From: an uncultured Rhodospirillales bacterium
Lineage (GTDB): Bacteria > Pseudomonadota > Alphaproteobacteria > Kiloniellales > Kiloniellaceae
Length of the DNA stretch: 34,295 bases
Direction: 5' to 3'
NCBI GenBank assembly: GCA_913060675.1
Contig: CAJXUS010000045.1
Span: 1 to 34,295 of the forward strand
The notes under the pieces were generated by a model. The model worked only from the letters and a program-made list of their open reading frames with translations. It made no database searches and had not been told where the DNA came from. A program made the position numbers and the translations under genes. Shown piece by piece: positions 8,817-16,135 of the stretch; the stretch's first letter is position 1, and each line of letters opens with the position of its first letter.

Positions 8817-9392
8817 ATGGATAAGCTATTTGAAATACTTCAAAATCTTGCTCCCTTTAGCCGAAAAAAATGGGAAGGCGCGCTCCCTTTATTCGTCTTC
8901 AAAACCTACGCCGCCAATGAGATGATCTTTTCGGCAGATGATAAGCCGATGCAGATCCATTTTCTGATAGAGGGCATCGGGCGTTATTTCTATATCGATA
9001 TTGAGGGCAAAGAACGCAATAAGTCGCTTGTTAAATCGGGCGGGGCTTTTGCTTCTATCTCTACCTTGGTCAGTGGCGATGGCAGCCCGTTTTATACTCA
9101 GGCGATTACCACGTGCAGTACCGGGGCGATTGCTTACGATGATCTGATTAATCTGTCAGAGCAGAACAAGAACTGGGCGACTTTTCTGCGCCGGGTATAT
9201 GAAAATCTCGCCTTGAAAAAAGAACGGCGTGAAGCCGGTTTTTTATTGCTCTCGGCCCGGCAACGCTATGAAGAATTCTTAAGCGAGTTCGGCGGACAAA
9301 GCGATTTGATCCCGCTTAAACACGTGGCGATGTACATTGGCATTACAGATGTCAGCCTGTCGCGCATCCGCAAAGAAATGGGCCTCACATAA
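8817..9392 (+). CDS. Crp/Fnr-family transcription regulator
   Basis: This 191-residue protein has an N-terminal cyclic-nucleotide-binding-like beta barrel (about residues 20-115; IHFLIEGIGRYFYIDIEGKERNKSLVKSGGAFASI is the typical roll). A long dimerisation helix (about 120-155, NLALKKERREAGFLLLSARQRYEEFL) follows, with a C-terminal helix-turn-helix (LKHVAMYIGITDVSLSRIRKEMGL) that ends the protein. This is the short YeaO-free Crp-like architecture common in marine bacteria. It has no cysteine cluster for an iron-sulfur centre, and conserved cAMP-contacting residues are not obvious, so the ligand is unknown. It starts 4 bases after the DUF3592-like gene and has no strong ribosome binding site of its own, consistent with translational coupling. 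Confidence 0.88.
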   Translation: MDKLFEILQNLAPFSRKKWEGALPLFVFKTYAANEMIFSADDKPMQIHFLIEGIGRYFYIDIEGKERNKSLVKSGGAFASISTLVSGDGSPFYTQAITTCSTGAIAYDDLINLSEQNKNWATFLRRVYENLALKKERREAGFLLLSARQRYEEFLSEFGGQSDLIPLKHVAMYIGITDVSLSRIRKEMGLT

Positions 9393-9475
9393 CGGGCTTA
9401 ACATAGGATAAGGAAGCAGGGAAAAAATCCCAGTAGAGTTTGGCTTTAAAGTTTGGCTTACTCTGGGAGTTTACA

Positions 9476-9937
9476 ATGAAAAAGCTGCTACCGCCGATAC
9501 TCTTTGCTCTGATTGTGTGCGTTATGGCCGTTATCTGTTGGGGCCAGACGAAATGGGGGGGTGGCTCTCCGCATAACGTCATTCGAAATTACAACTTCCT
9601 GGCAATTCCTTTTGCCCTTGCAGGGCTCATGCTTGCCATGACGGGGAGCCGTTTGTTCAAAAAAAAGGGCACCAACATCATGACATTCGATGAACCAGAT
9701 ATCTTGGTCACCGAAGGGGTTTTCCGTTGGTCCCGAAATCCGATGTATCTTGGCTTTGTTATTGCCTTGTTTGCCATTGCCTTGCTTATGGGGGCGGCCT
9801 ATAGCTCTCTTTTATTTGCGGCCTTATTCCTGATCATCACAGATCGCTGGTATATCAGATTTGAAGAAAAGGTTATGCGTCAGAAATTTGAGGCAGATTA
9901 TGATGCTTATTGTAGCCAAGTTCGACGTTGGATCTAA
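9476..9937 (+). CDS. Isoprenylcysteine carboxyl methyltransferase-like membrane protein
   Basis: This 153-residue integral membrane protein has about four helices (residues 4-24, 39-58, 91-125). The signature LVTEGVFRWSRNPMYLGFVIALF followed by ADYDAYCSQVRRWI matches the ICMT/PEMT-like methyltransferase superfamily, in which the R-N-P-M-Y segment helps bind S-adenosylmethionine. Bacterial members methylate lipids or small molecules, and many have no known substrate. The ATG at 9476 is preferred because GGGAG lies 5-9 bases upstream; the frame is open from a TTG at 9440, but that would add 12 residues without a binding site. The gene stands alone between the Crp/Fnr gene and convergent MarC. 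Confidence 0.8.
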   Translation: MKKLLPPILFALIVCVMAVICWGQTKWGGGSPHNVIRNYNFLAIPFALAGLMLAMTGSRLFKKKGTNIMTFDEPDILVTEGVFRWSRNPMYLGFVIALFAIALLMGAAYSSLLFAALFLIITDRWYIRFEEKVMRQKFEADYDAYCSQVRRWI

Positions 9938-9959
9938 TCTTAGGGGATCTAATCTTAGG
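9930..9959. repeat. Tandem 15-bp repeat across a stop codon
   Basis: GGATCTAATCTTAGG occurs twice in direct succession (9930-9944 and 9945-9959), and a degenerate third copy (GGGTCAAATTCTTGGGG) follows. The first copy contains the TAA stop of the ICMT-like gene. No terminator hairpin is evident here. Confidence 0.85.
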
Positions 9960-9989
9960 GGGTCAAATTCTTGGGGACATTTAATAACA

Positions 9990-10622
9990 TCACTTCGCAA
10001 AAAGCGGGCTTTGCTCCAGGCCGTCTAGAACGAATTGAGCGGCAAGGGCGGCGAGGATGACGCCAAATACCCGTGCGATTACGTGCACACCGATTTGCCC
10101 GAGGATCTTCTGGATTTGAGAGGCAAGGAGCATGCACACTAGGGTAAGCACCAGAACCGCGACCAAAGCACCAATAACCAGCGCAGTCTCGACAAGGTTG
10201 CCATCGGTATCTGCCATGAGCAAAACCACCGCGCCCATGGCACCGGGGCCAGCAATCAAGGGTGTCGCGAGCGGGAATATGGAGATATCGGATTTAGCTT
10301 CGGCTTCTTCGTTTTCGTCTTTGGTTGTTGATGACGCCCCGGAAGAGCGGGCAAAAACAAGATCGATGGCAATGAGCATCAAAAGCACGCCACCGCCGAT
10401 GCGAAGGGCGGCCAGAGATATACCAAAGAGATTTAAGACCGCTTCGCCAAAGAGGACAAAGGTAAAGAGAATTCCGGTGCCGATCAGGAAGCCCTTGAGA
10501 GCGGAAGAGGTGCGTTCTTTTGGGGATTGGTCGCCAGAGAGAGATGCAAAGACCACCGCTACGTCCAAAGGGCCTATGGTGGCAAAAAAGGTTGCAAAAG
10601 CCATCAGAAATATCTCAGACAA
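9990..10622 (-). CDS. marC: MarC family integral membrane protein
   Basis: This 210-residue protein has six predicted helices and the MarC/UPF0056 hallmarks: an opening FATFFATIGPLDVAVVFASLS, RIGGGVLLMLIAIDLVF at about 75-91, and FPLATPLIAGPGAM at about 115-128. MarC proteins are multi-pass inner-membrane proteins. The early link to multiple antibiotic resistance was not upheld, and transport function is unproven. The start is TTG: TAGGAGAA lies about 6 bases upstream of it, whereas the internal ATG six codons later has no comparable site. An acidic loop (KDENEEAEAKSD) separates the two halves. The gene follows the ferredoxin reductase gene on the same strand with a 142-bp gap, so it is probably not a functional member of that cluster. 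Confidence 0.92.
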   Translation of the reverse strand: MSEIFLMAFATFFATIGPLDVAVVFASLSGDQSPKERTSSALKGFLIGTGILFTFVLFGEAVLNLFGISLAALRIGGGVLLMLIAIDLVFARSSGASSTTKDENEEAEAKSDISIFPLATPLIAGPGAMGAVVLLMADTDGNLVETALVIGALVAVLVLTLVCMLLASQIQKILGQIGVHVIARVFGVILAALAAQFVLDGLEQSPLFAK

Positions 10623-10764
10623 AGAATTTCTCCTATCCCATTAAAGTCATTTAAGTTTCGGCGCTCAACCTCACTTAACATCTCACTCGGTGTTTTTGGT
10701 ATTGAGCAAGGTAACACAGGAACTTTAAAACTCATTACCCCTCTGGGATTTTTTTCCCTTCAGC

Positions 10765-12138
10765 CTATTTTCCCTTAAGAAGAGCTTTCAGCTTTTTGGC
10801 TGGATTGGCGAGGTCTTTGGGTTCTGGAGATATGCCTTGCTCGAGCATCATCTGAACCAGTCGGATATCACGGGCGGCTTTGGCTCCGGGGGCGAGACCG
10901 GCAGCGCCGATCAGTTTGCCATCTCTAAAGGCAAAATCGATGCGGAGGTCGCCGTCTATGCGGGTGATGATCTCATCGCCGTCTGCCGGGAAGCCAGTAG
11001 TTTGCAGACCATACTCAAATTGATCAGACCACAGCCAAGGCACGGCATTGTTTTCCAGACTTACAGTCTCCTTGGCTGGTTCAGGATCTTTAAGCTGCTC
11101 TTTCTGGTCATTAAAGAAGCCATATTGTTGGCTACTATCAAGGTGGATTTCGAGATTTGAGATAATATCCTTTATTATCTCTTGGGCCACCACTTCGGCC
11201 ATGAGCTCGGCATTCTTCCAGCTTTCCAGACGAAACGGTCGGTTATATCGGCTGTTATGAGCATTGGCACAATCGCCTGCTGCCCAGATCGCGGGGTGAG
11301 AGGTGCGGCCAAAGGCATCGGTGCTAATGCCGTCTTGGATGCTGAGTCCGGCTTTATGTGCCAGCTCGGTGTTGGGGCGAATACCAACGCCAACCACAAC
11401 GAGGTCGGCGGGGAGAGGTTCTTCATCGAGGAGCATCACCCGGTTTAGCCGACCGTTGGTGCCTTCAAAGCTTGTAGCGGCGACATTGGTGCGAATTTCT
11501 ACGCCGTGTTGGGCATGAAGCTCGGAAATCGCTTCTGCAGTTTGTACAGGGAGACCACGTGCAAGGGGACGAGAACCTGCTTCGAGCACTGTTACTTCGC
11601 AACCCCGCATCCTGGCCGAGGCAGCAACTTCGAGCCCGATAAAGCCCGCGCCAATAACCACAACTTTTTTCCCGGGGGCAAGTTGGGAATCAATGGCTGT
11701 GGCATCGTTGCGGGTGCGAAGATACATGACTTGGGGTTGGCCCGCACCTGCAAGCGGTAGCTTTATAGGGCTGCCACCCGTGGCCAGAACCAACGCATCA
11801 AACCGCAAGCGCTTGTTGCCGTCCAGTATCACTTCTTGTTGTTCAGGATCAATATCGATGCAGTTGCGTCCCGCGATCCAGTCTATCTCCAGCTCGGCGA
11901 GTTTATCGGGACTGAGCAGGGTGATGCTTTCTGGGTCCCAGCTGTCTTCAGATACAAGCGCCGCTTTGGATAGAGCCGCCTTGGATAGAGCCCCCTTGGA
12001 TAAAGAAGGTCGTTCGTAAGGGGCGTGCCGCTCACAGCCAATCAGGCTTATAGATCCCCTAAACCCGCGCTTGCGCAAGTGTTCGGCCACGCGTCCACCG
12101 CAGTGACCCGCGCCGATGATGACAATACGTTTATACAT
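10765..12138 (-). CDS. FAD-dependent NAD(P)H:ferredoxin reductase
   Basis: This 457-residue flavoprotein belongs to the class that reduces Rieske-type or plant-type ferredoxins for oxygenases. FAD-binding GAGHCGG is at residues 9-15, the NAD(P)-binding GAGFIG at 163-168, and the second FAD motif AAGDCANAH at 286-294. A reductase C-terminal domain (about 365-457) begins at VPWLWSDQFEYGLQTTG. It differs from the usual about 405-residue length in having a serine- and alanine-rich repeat (residues 48-61, SKGALSKAALSKAA) and an insertion of about 45 mostly polar residues at about 320-364. It lies 77 bp after the Rieske ferredoxin gene and is the last enzyme of the cluster, where it should pass electrons from NAD(P)H to that ferredoxin and on to the membrane oxygenase. 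Confidence 0.9.
   Translation of the reverse strand: MYKRIVIIGAGHCGGRVAEHLRKRGFRGSISLIGCERHAPYERPSLSKGALSKAALSKAALVSEDSWDPESITLLSPDKLAELEIDWIAGRNCIDIDPEQQEVILDGNKRLRFDALVLATGGSPIKLPLAGAGQPQVMYLRTRNDATAIDSQLAPGKKVVVIGAGFIGLEVAASARMRGCEVTVLEAGSRPLARGLPVQTAEAISELHAQHGVEIRTNVAATSFEGTNGRLNRVMLLDEEPLPADLVVVGVGIRPNTELAHKAGLSIQDGISTDAFGRTSHPAIWAAGDCANAHNSRYNRPFRLESWKNAELMAEVVAQEIIKDIISNLEIHLDSSQQYGFFNDQKEQLKDPEPAKETVSLENNAVPWLWSDQFEYGLQTTGFPADGDEIITRIDGDLRIDFAFRDGKLIGAAGLAPGAKAARDIRLVQMMLEQGISPEPKDLANPAKKLKALLKGK
11966..12002. repeat. 15-bp tandem repeat inside the reductase gene
   Basis: TTGGATAGAGCCGCC (11966-11980) and TTGGATAGAGCCCCC (11981-11995) are tandem, followed by a partial third copy TTGGATA. 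The unit encodes five residues and makes the repeated SKAAL of the reductase. Copies are nearly identical, so the expansion is recent. Confidence 0.85.
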
Positions 12139-12215
12139 GGCCGTCTCTCTCTCTCTTGGCTCTTTTTTGCAATTTTCTTGGTAAAACCCAGTTTTATTCC
12201 AACTGGAAGACAGGA

Positions 12216-12530
12216 TTATCCCGTGACTTGAATGAAGATCTCTTCGCCTTCAAGCTTGATCGGGTAAGTGGTGAGATCGACACAAACCGGGGCGGACAAG
12301 GCCTTGCCACTTTGGATGTCAAAGCGCCCTTGGTGCAGGGGGCATTCGATTACTTTGCCGATAACTATTCCGTCTTCAAGGTGTTGTTGCTCGTGGGTGC
12401 AATAGCCATCAGTGGCAAAAAATCCAGCCTCGGTATTGTAAATCGCATAGGTTTTGTCGCCGTGATCCCAGCGGATTAGATCTTCTTCGTCGATATCGTC
12501 TGTGGTGCAAACGTGGATCCAGTTAGTCAT
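12216..12530 (-). CDS. Rieske [2Fe-2S] ferredoxin
   Basis: This is a small soluble electron carrier of 104 residues. The cluster ligands are visible in GYCTHEQQHLEDG and ECPLHQGRFD, giving C-x-H and C-x-x-H spaced by about 17 residues as in bacterial Rieske ferredoxins of dioxygenase systems. There is no transmembrane helix and no attached catalytic domain, so it is a carrier and not an oxygenase. The start at 12530 (MTNWIHVCTTDD) gives the usual length; the frame is open further upstream, but that would overlap the M24 gene. A GGA lies about 10 bases before this ATG. It is 35 bp after the M24 gene and 77 bp before the reductase gene, so it is the natural partner of that reductase and the electron donor for the di-iron enzyme of the cluster. 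Confidence 0.93.
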   Translation of the reverse strand: MTNWIHVCTTDDIDEEDLIRWDHGDKTYAIYNTEAGFFATDGYCTHEQQHLEDGIVIGKVIECPLHQGRFDIQSGKALSAPVCVDLTTYPIKLEGEEIFIQVTG

Positions 12531-12565
12531 GTCTTGGTCCATATCTAGTGTTAAATGGGCTGGCT

Positions 12566-13864
12566 TTAATATTCTGAACTGAGAAGGTTTTCTTCGAACG
12601 GATAGCGCGACAGGGTGATCGGGCCGCTTTCCGTGATCAGGCACTGATCTTCCAGTTTCACACCTTCGATACCGCCGACTTCACCGACGTAGCTTTCGAC
12701 ACAAATAACCATGCCGGGTTCCAACTCGCCGTCGTAATACTGCTGGTCCTCTGTTGAGTAGAGAATAACAGGCCATTCATCAGCCATGCCAAGGCCATGG
12801 GCCATGCAGGGGTAGGGTTGATCGCCGAAGCCTGGTTCCTGTTGATATCTGGCGCCGATGATCTCTGCGAAGCTTGCCCCGGGTTGCATCAGGGTTGTGT
12901 TGTGCTTCACCTCATTCCAGGCGAGGGTATAGAGCTTTTTCTGGTAATCAGAGGGACGTCCCGGACCACAGTGGAAGGCACGACTGATATCTGCGCCATA
13001 ACTGAAGGGGCCGATCATGCCACAGTCAAACACCACCATATCCCCAGCGCGGATCATACGGCTGGAGGCTTCTTGCTGCCAGGGATTGGTGCGCTCGCCA
13101 GAGGCCAACAGGCGATAGTCGAGCCACTCTCCACCGCCTTCGATCAACGCTTGCCACATTACGGCCCAGAGCTCTTGTTCCATCATGCCGTTGCGGAGCA
13201 TATCGCGCATGCGGGTCATACCATCTTCGGCCACGGCAATGGTTTGGTTCATGGCCAGAATTTCTTCTGGGCTTTTGATCTTGCGGGCATGGGCCAGAAC
13301 AGGGGCCACGTCGCTTAAGATAAAGCCCTCGGCCATCAAGGCTTGCTCAGCATGGATACCGGGGCGTTCGATCCCGATCCTTTTGCCGTCGCCGCAGTGT
13401 TGGCGCATCAAATCGCCCATCTGCCGAGCCCAGTTGCGGGTCCATTCCTCGTGGCGGTTGCCCGCAAACATGAAAGAAAGAGGCAAAAGGTCGTCTCTGA
13501 TTTCGTCGATGGTTTCCAGCTGAGATCCGGTTTGGCGACCAGGTTCACTGTCGAAATAAACTACGGGGCCTTCGGCGGGAATAAAAAGGTAACCCGCCTG
13601 AATATGCATCTGGAACAGGGTGCAGTTGCGCACCCCGGTGGCATAGCGGATAGAGAGAGGCTCGACCAGAATGATGGCATCAAGGCCTTGTTTTTTGATC
13701 TGTTCACGCAGCCGATTTTGACGGTAGGCCCGCATGCGGGGCACGTCGATCATACCTTCGGTATCCACGGCCTGAACGGGTGGGGTGATCCAGGCGGCCT
13801 GTTCCAACGTCAAAGGCTGTGGCTTGGCCGGGAATTTTTTGGAGTAATCTGTTGCGTCATTCAT
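12566..13864 (-). CDS. M24 metallopeptidase-fold protein, DddP-like
   Basis: This 432-residue protein has a creatinase-like N-terminal domain (to about 185) and a pita-bread M24 domain. The five usual metal ligands can be assigned as D280 (VVFDCG), D292 (GADISR), H356 (HGLGMADEWP), E390 (VICVES) and E405 (KLEDQ). Compared from memory with the DMSP lyase DddP of Ruegeria, blocks such as GGEW-RLLASG-RTNPW, HG-G-DEWP and LEPGM-CVE-GG-KLEDQ-LIT-YPF are shared. D362 matches the proposed catalytic base (D377 in DddP), but the extra DddP aspartate (FDTD) is replaced by FDCG. It is therefore either a DddP relative or an M24 hydrolase or lyase acting on another small substrate. It overlaps the PanB-like gene by ATGA, so the two are translationally coupled. 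A true Xaa-Pro peptidase is less likely. Confidence 0.82.
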   Translation of the reverse strand: MNDATDYSKKFPAKPQPLTLEQAAWITPPVQAVDTEGMIDVPRMRAYRQNRLREQIKKQGLDAIILVEPLSIRYATGVRNCTLFQMHIQAGYLFIPAEGPVVYFDSEPGRQTGSQLETIDEIRDDLLPLSFMFAGNRHEEWTRNWARQMGDLMRQHCGDGKRIGIERPGIHAEQALMAEGFILSDVAPVLAHARKIKSPEEILAMNQTIAVAEDGMTRMRDMLRNGMMEQELWAVMWQALIEGGGEWLDYRLLASGERTNPWQQEASSRMIRAGDMVVFDCGMIGPFSYGADISRAFHCGPGRPSDYQKKLYTLAWNEVKHNTTLMQPGASFAEIIGARYQQEPGFGDQPYPCMAHGLGMADEWPVILYSTEDQQYYDGELEPGMVICVESYVGEVGGIEGVKLEDQCLITESGPITLSRYPFEENLLSSEY

Positions 13865-14706
13865 TGGTGTAGTGGCCTCCAGCCTTCTAGTGCCTCATAG
13901 AATTTTTCTTGCTCGCCCGGTTTCATGCTCACGGTATGAGCGGGATCGGGGAATGATCCTGCCGTTACTTCTGATTTAAAACTGCCGACGGCTTTTTCCT
14001 GTTCGACGGCAATGGCTTTGCGAAGAGACAGGACATCGCCCCAGGCCTTGGCGTGGCGCGGGGGATTCTCGACATCACCACAGATGTCCATCAAAAAGGA
14101 AAAGATCACATCGCCGCCCGATCCAGACCCGATGGAGTAGGTCACAAGGTTTGTGTGGTTGCGGATGGCTTCCAATGCTTCGACGGCAACACATTCGACT
14201 TCACATGCATAAGCCCCTGCTTCTTCGAGGCGGCGAAAATCTTCGAGCAGGGCCATGGCTTCTTCGGCTGTGCGGCCGATGGTGCGCAGTCCCCCGACCA
14301 GGGTTGATCGGCGCGGAACCAAACCAAGGTGTCCTTGAACCGCCAAGCCTTCTTTCGAAAGGCGCTCAACCACGCCGAGGCCCCGCGGGGTATAGATTGC
14401 ATCCGCACCGCGTTCGGCACAGCGGATTGCGGCACCTAGGGCTTCGTCTTCGCTCACATATTGAACCATGGTTTGCGATCCCGTGACGAAAGTATCGGGA
14501 GCACCCCCGCGGACTTCGTCGATATCGAGATCGGCAATAGTAATGACGTCGATCCCAAGATCCGCCAGCATCGCAGCTTCATCGCGTGTCTGTGCATCGA
14601 CCTGGGTCATTTTGAGGCCCCGAGCCTTGTTGGCTTGGATGTCAGCCACCGTTAGGTTGCGTTTGGCAGGGCGGCCGCCATAGGTATAGATGTTTTTTAA
14701 ACTCAT
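13861..14706 (-). CDS. PanB-like (ketopantoate hydroxymethyltransferase family) protein
   Basis: This 281-residue TIM-barrel protein of the PanB family, within the PEP mutase/isocitrate lyase superfamily, shows VQGHLGLVPRRSTLVGGLRTIGRT, ACEVECVAVEAL, YSIGSGSGGDV and SFPDPAHTVS, which align with E. coli PanB including the GHLGL histidine and the catalytic glutamate of LECVP. From memory of that enzyme, however, the second metal Asp (ADLPF) and the lysine and glutamate of KIEGG are absent here (TGSQT and YTPRG). It is thus unlikely to make ketopantoate and may act on another alpha-keto acid. The start at 14706 (MSLKNIYTYGG) follows AGGAGAGA at good spacing; the 25 extra upstream codons are rejected. 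It overlaps the M24 gene by ATGA and follows the desaturase-like gene by 99 bp. Confidence 0.85.
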   Translation of the reverse strand: MSLKNIYTYGGRPAKRNLTVADIQANKARGLKMTQVDAQTRDEAAMLADLGIDVITIADLDIDEVRGGAPDTFVTGSQTMVQYVSEDEALGAAIRCAERGADAIYTPRGLGVVERLSKEGLAVQGHLGLVPRRSTLVGGLRTIGRTAEEAMALLEDFRRLEEAGAYACEVECVAVEALEAIRNHTNLVTYSIGSGSGGDVIFSFLMDICGDVENPPRHAKAWGDVLSLRKAIAVEQEKAVGSFKSEVTAGSFPDPAHTVSMKPGEQEKFYEALEGWRPLHQ

Positions 14707-14719
14707 TCTTGTTCTCTCC

Positions 14720-14748
14720 TGGACACTAGTGTCCACTTCTCGAAGTGG
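14720..14748. promoter_or_regulatory. Two abutting palindromes upstream of the PanB-like gene
   Basis: TGGACACTAGTGTCCA (14720-14735) is a perfect 16-bp palindrome, and CCACTTC-tc-GAAGTGG (14733-14748) is a second inverted repeat that overlaps it by 3 bases. On the coding strand the first palindrome directly abuts the AGGAGA ribosome binding site at about 14714-14720. It could be a protein operator, or an mRNA hairpin controlling the PanB-like and M24 genes separately from the desaturase gene. Confidence 0.6.
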
Positions 14749-14805
14749 CTTACACCATCTTGCCGACATCGTTTTGCTCACATGGTTTTACTTACGCCAT
14801 TTTTC

Positions 14806-15915
14806 TTACATGGTTTTTCCGGCAACCCGTTCATAACTACCGTCGGTGATCATGTGCGGAGCCTGACGGATGGATGCGGCTTTGGTATTGCGACCGAGAG
14901 AACGCCGGAACACGACAGAGAGAACCTGTAGATTAGTGCGCCAAAACCCGGGATCATTTTCAGGGAGCTGATCTTTGATCGCCCGGTGTAAATCAGGCAG
15001 GGCATAGTAAGGCACCTGGGGATAGAGATGATGTTCGACGTGGTTGTTCATATCCATGTAGAGAAACCGGCCGAGCCATGACGTGGTGAACGAACGGGTA
15101 GATTGCACGATCGAGGGGGAATTCTCCTGTAGTTCCACATGCTGTATCAGCGTGAAGAGCAACATCACGGGTGCACCTATAATGCGGGGAATGACAAAGA
15201 ACAGCAGTGGCCAGATCTGACCCATGATGACCAAGCCAGCCAACGCGGCGTAGATCAGGACAAAGATCCGGGCATTGCGGGTTAGTTTCGGTAGCTCAGC
15301 CTCTGGAAAAACTTCGCGCATCATCGGGCTAAAATTACCAACTGTTAGACGAAGAAGCGCATGGAGGTGAAACTGAGCCAGGCCGAGGCCTGTGATCTCG
15401 AGCAGCCAGCCCTTAAAATCCATAGGAGTATCAAAGGGCATTTGGCTGTCTTTACCAACAAACCAAGTGTAGGTGTGATGATTGGTGTGGGTATAGCGGC
15501 GGTGCAGCGGTTCTTCCACATAGATCAATGAGGTGAACCAGAGCACGGTTTCGTTGAGCCAGCGGGTTTTAAATGCGGTGCCATGCGCGGTCTCGTGAGA
15601 CATGGAATACGATGGCACGCTCAAGAAGATACCATAGATAAACATCGCCACCCATAACACCGGGTTCGCCCAAATCAAGCTGCCAAGAACCCAGGTTTCC
15701 GGCGTGTAGGTTATGGCCAGCGGGATCATCGCTCCGGTAACGATCAGAAAGCCAAACCACTGTGCGAGGTAGATCAGGCCGGGCCGATCTGATCTCCGCG
15801 ACATGGCTTTGAGCTTTTTCTTGTCGAGTTTGATGCCGGATGAAGCCGCGTTGGTCGCGACAAAGGCAAGGTTGGGGCTATCTTCGGGTGTCGTGTTTTG
15901 TGATACGTTGGACAT
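14806..15915 (-). CDS. Membrane di-iron fatty acid desaturase/hydroxylase family enzyme
   Basis: This 369-residue integral membrane enzyme has three histidine boxes in the chain: HETAH at residues 107-111, HRRYTHTNHH at 138-147 and HVEHH at 292-296. It also has an extra conserved-looking QHVE (about 258-261). These ligate a non-haem di-iron centre in desaturases, alkane and xylene hydroxylases and ketolases. Helices lie at about 52-72, 83-103, 122-134 and 215-257. Such enzymes need reduced ferredoxin or rubredoxin, and both a Rieske ferredoxin and its reductase are encoded in the same cluster. The start at 15915 is chosen over 15924 because AGGA lies 9 bases upstream of the former and directly abuts the latter. 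An ordinary lipid desaturase is possible, but the catabolic-looking context favours hydroxylation or demethylation of a small substrate. Confidence 0.88.
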   Translation of the reverse strand: MSNVSQNTTPEDSPNLAFVATNAASSGIKLDKKKLKAMSRRSDRPGLIYLAQWFGFLIVTGAMIPLAITYTPETWVLGSLIWANPVLWVAMFIYGIFLSVPSYSMSHETAHGTAFKTRWLNETVLWFTSLIYVEEPLHRRYTHTNHHTYTWFVGKDSQMPFDTPMDFKGWLLEITGLGLAQFHLHALLRLTVGNFSPMMREVFPEAELPKLTRNARIFVLIYAALAGLVIMGQIWPLLFFVIPRIIGAPVMLLFTLIQHVELQENSPSIVQSTRSFTTSWLGRFLYMDMNNHVEHHLYPQVPYYALPDLHRAIKDQLPENDPGFWRTNLQVLSVVFRRSLGRNTKAASIRQAPHMITDGSYERVAGKTM

Positions 15916-16135
15916 AATCTTCATTCCTGAGATTTATCTATCAAGCAAGTTGATCAAAGACGAGCAGGCAGGACAAAGGCTTGGCCAAATCTGGAGGTGC
16001 CAGTTCTGGGTGCTCTAATCATCCGCGGTTCTAAATGCGAGACGACGTCTTTGATATTTTGTGCTATTGGCCCGCTTATGGGGAGGCCTTATGGCCTTTA
16101 TTTCCGGTAAGCCGAGTTAATCCCGATAGGCCGAA

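Noticed and set aside
10132..10644. Plus-strand 170-codon open frame
   Set aside because: It lies antisense to marC, whose protein is clearly conserved. The translation is rich in serine, threonine and lysine and has no family features.
12566..13864. Firm assignment as DMSP lyase dddP
   Set aside because: Similarity is strong in the C-terminal half, but one DddP metal-site aspartate is missing and the context is not DMSP-related, so no gene symbol is given.
12797..13900. Two long plus-strand frames (173 and 185 codons)
   Set aside because: Both are antisense to the M24 gene; their translations are shadows of its codon pattern.
13861..14706. Assignment as panB for pantothenate synthesis
   Set aside because: Key metal and substrate residues are absent, and no panC or other pantothenate gene is nearby.
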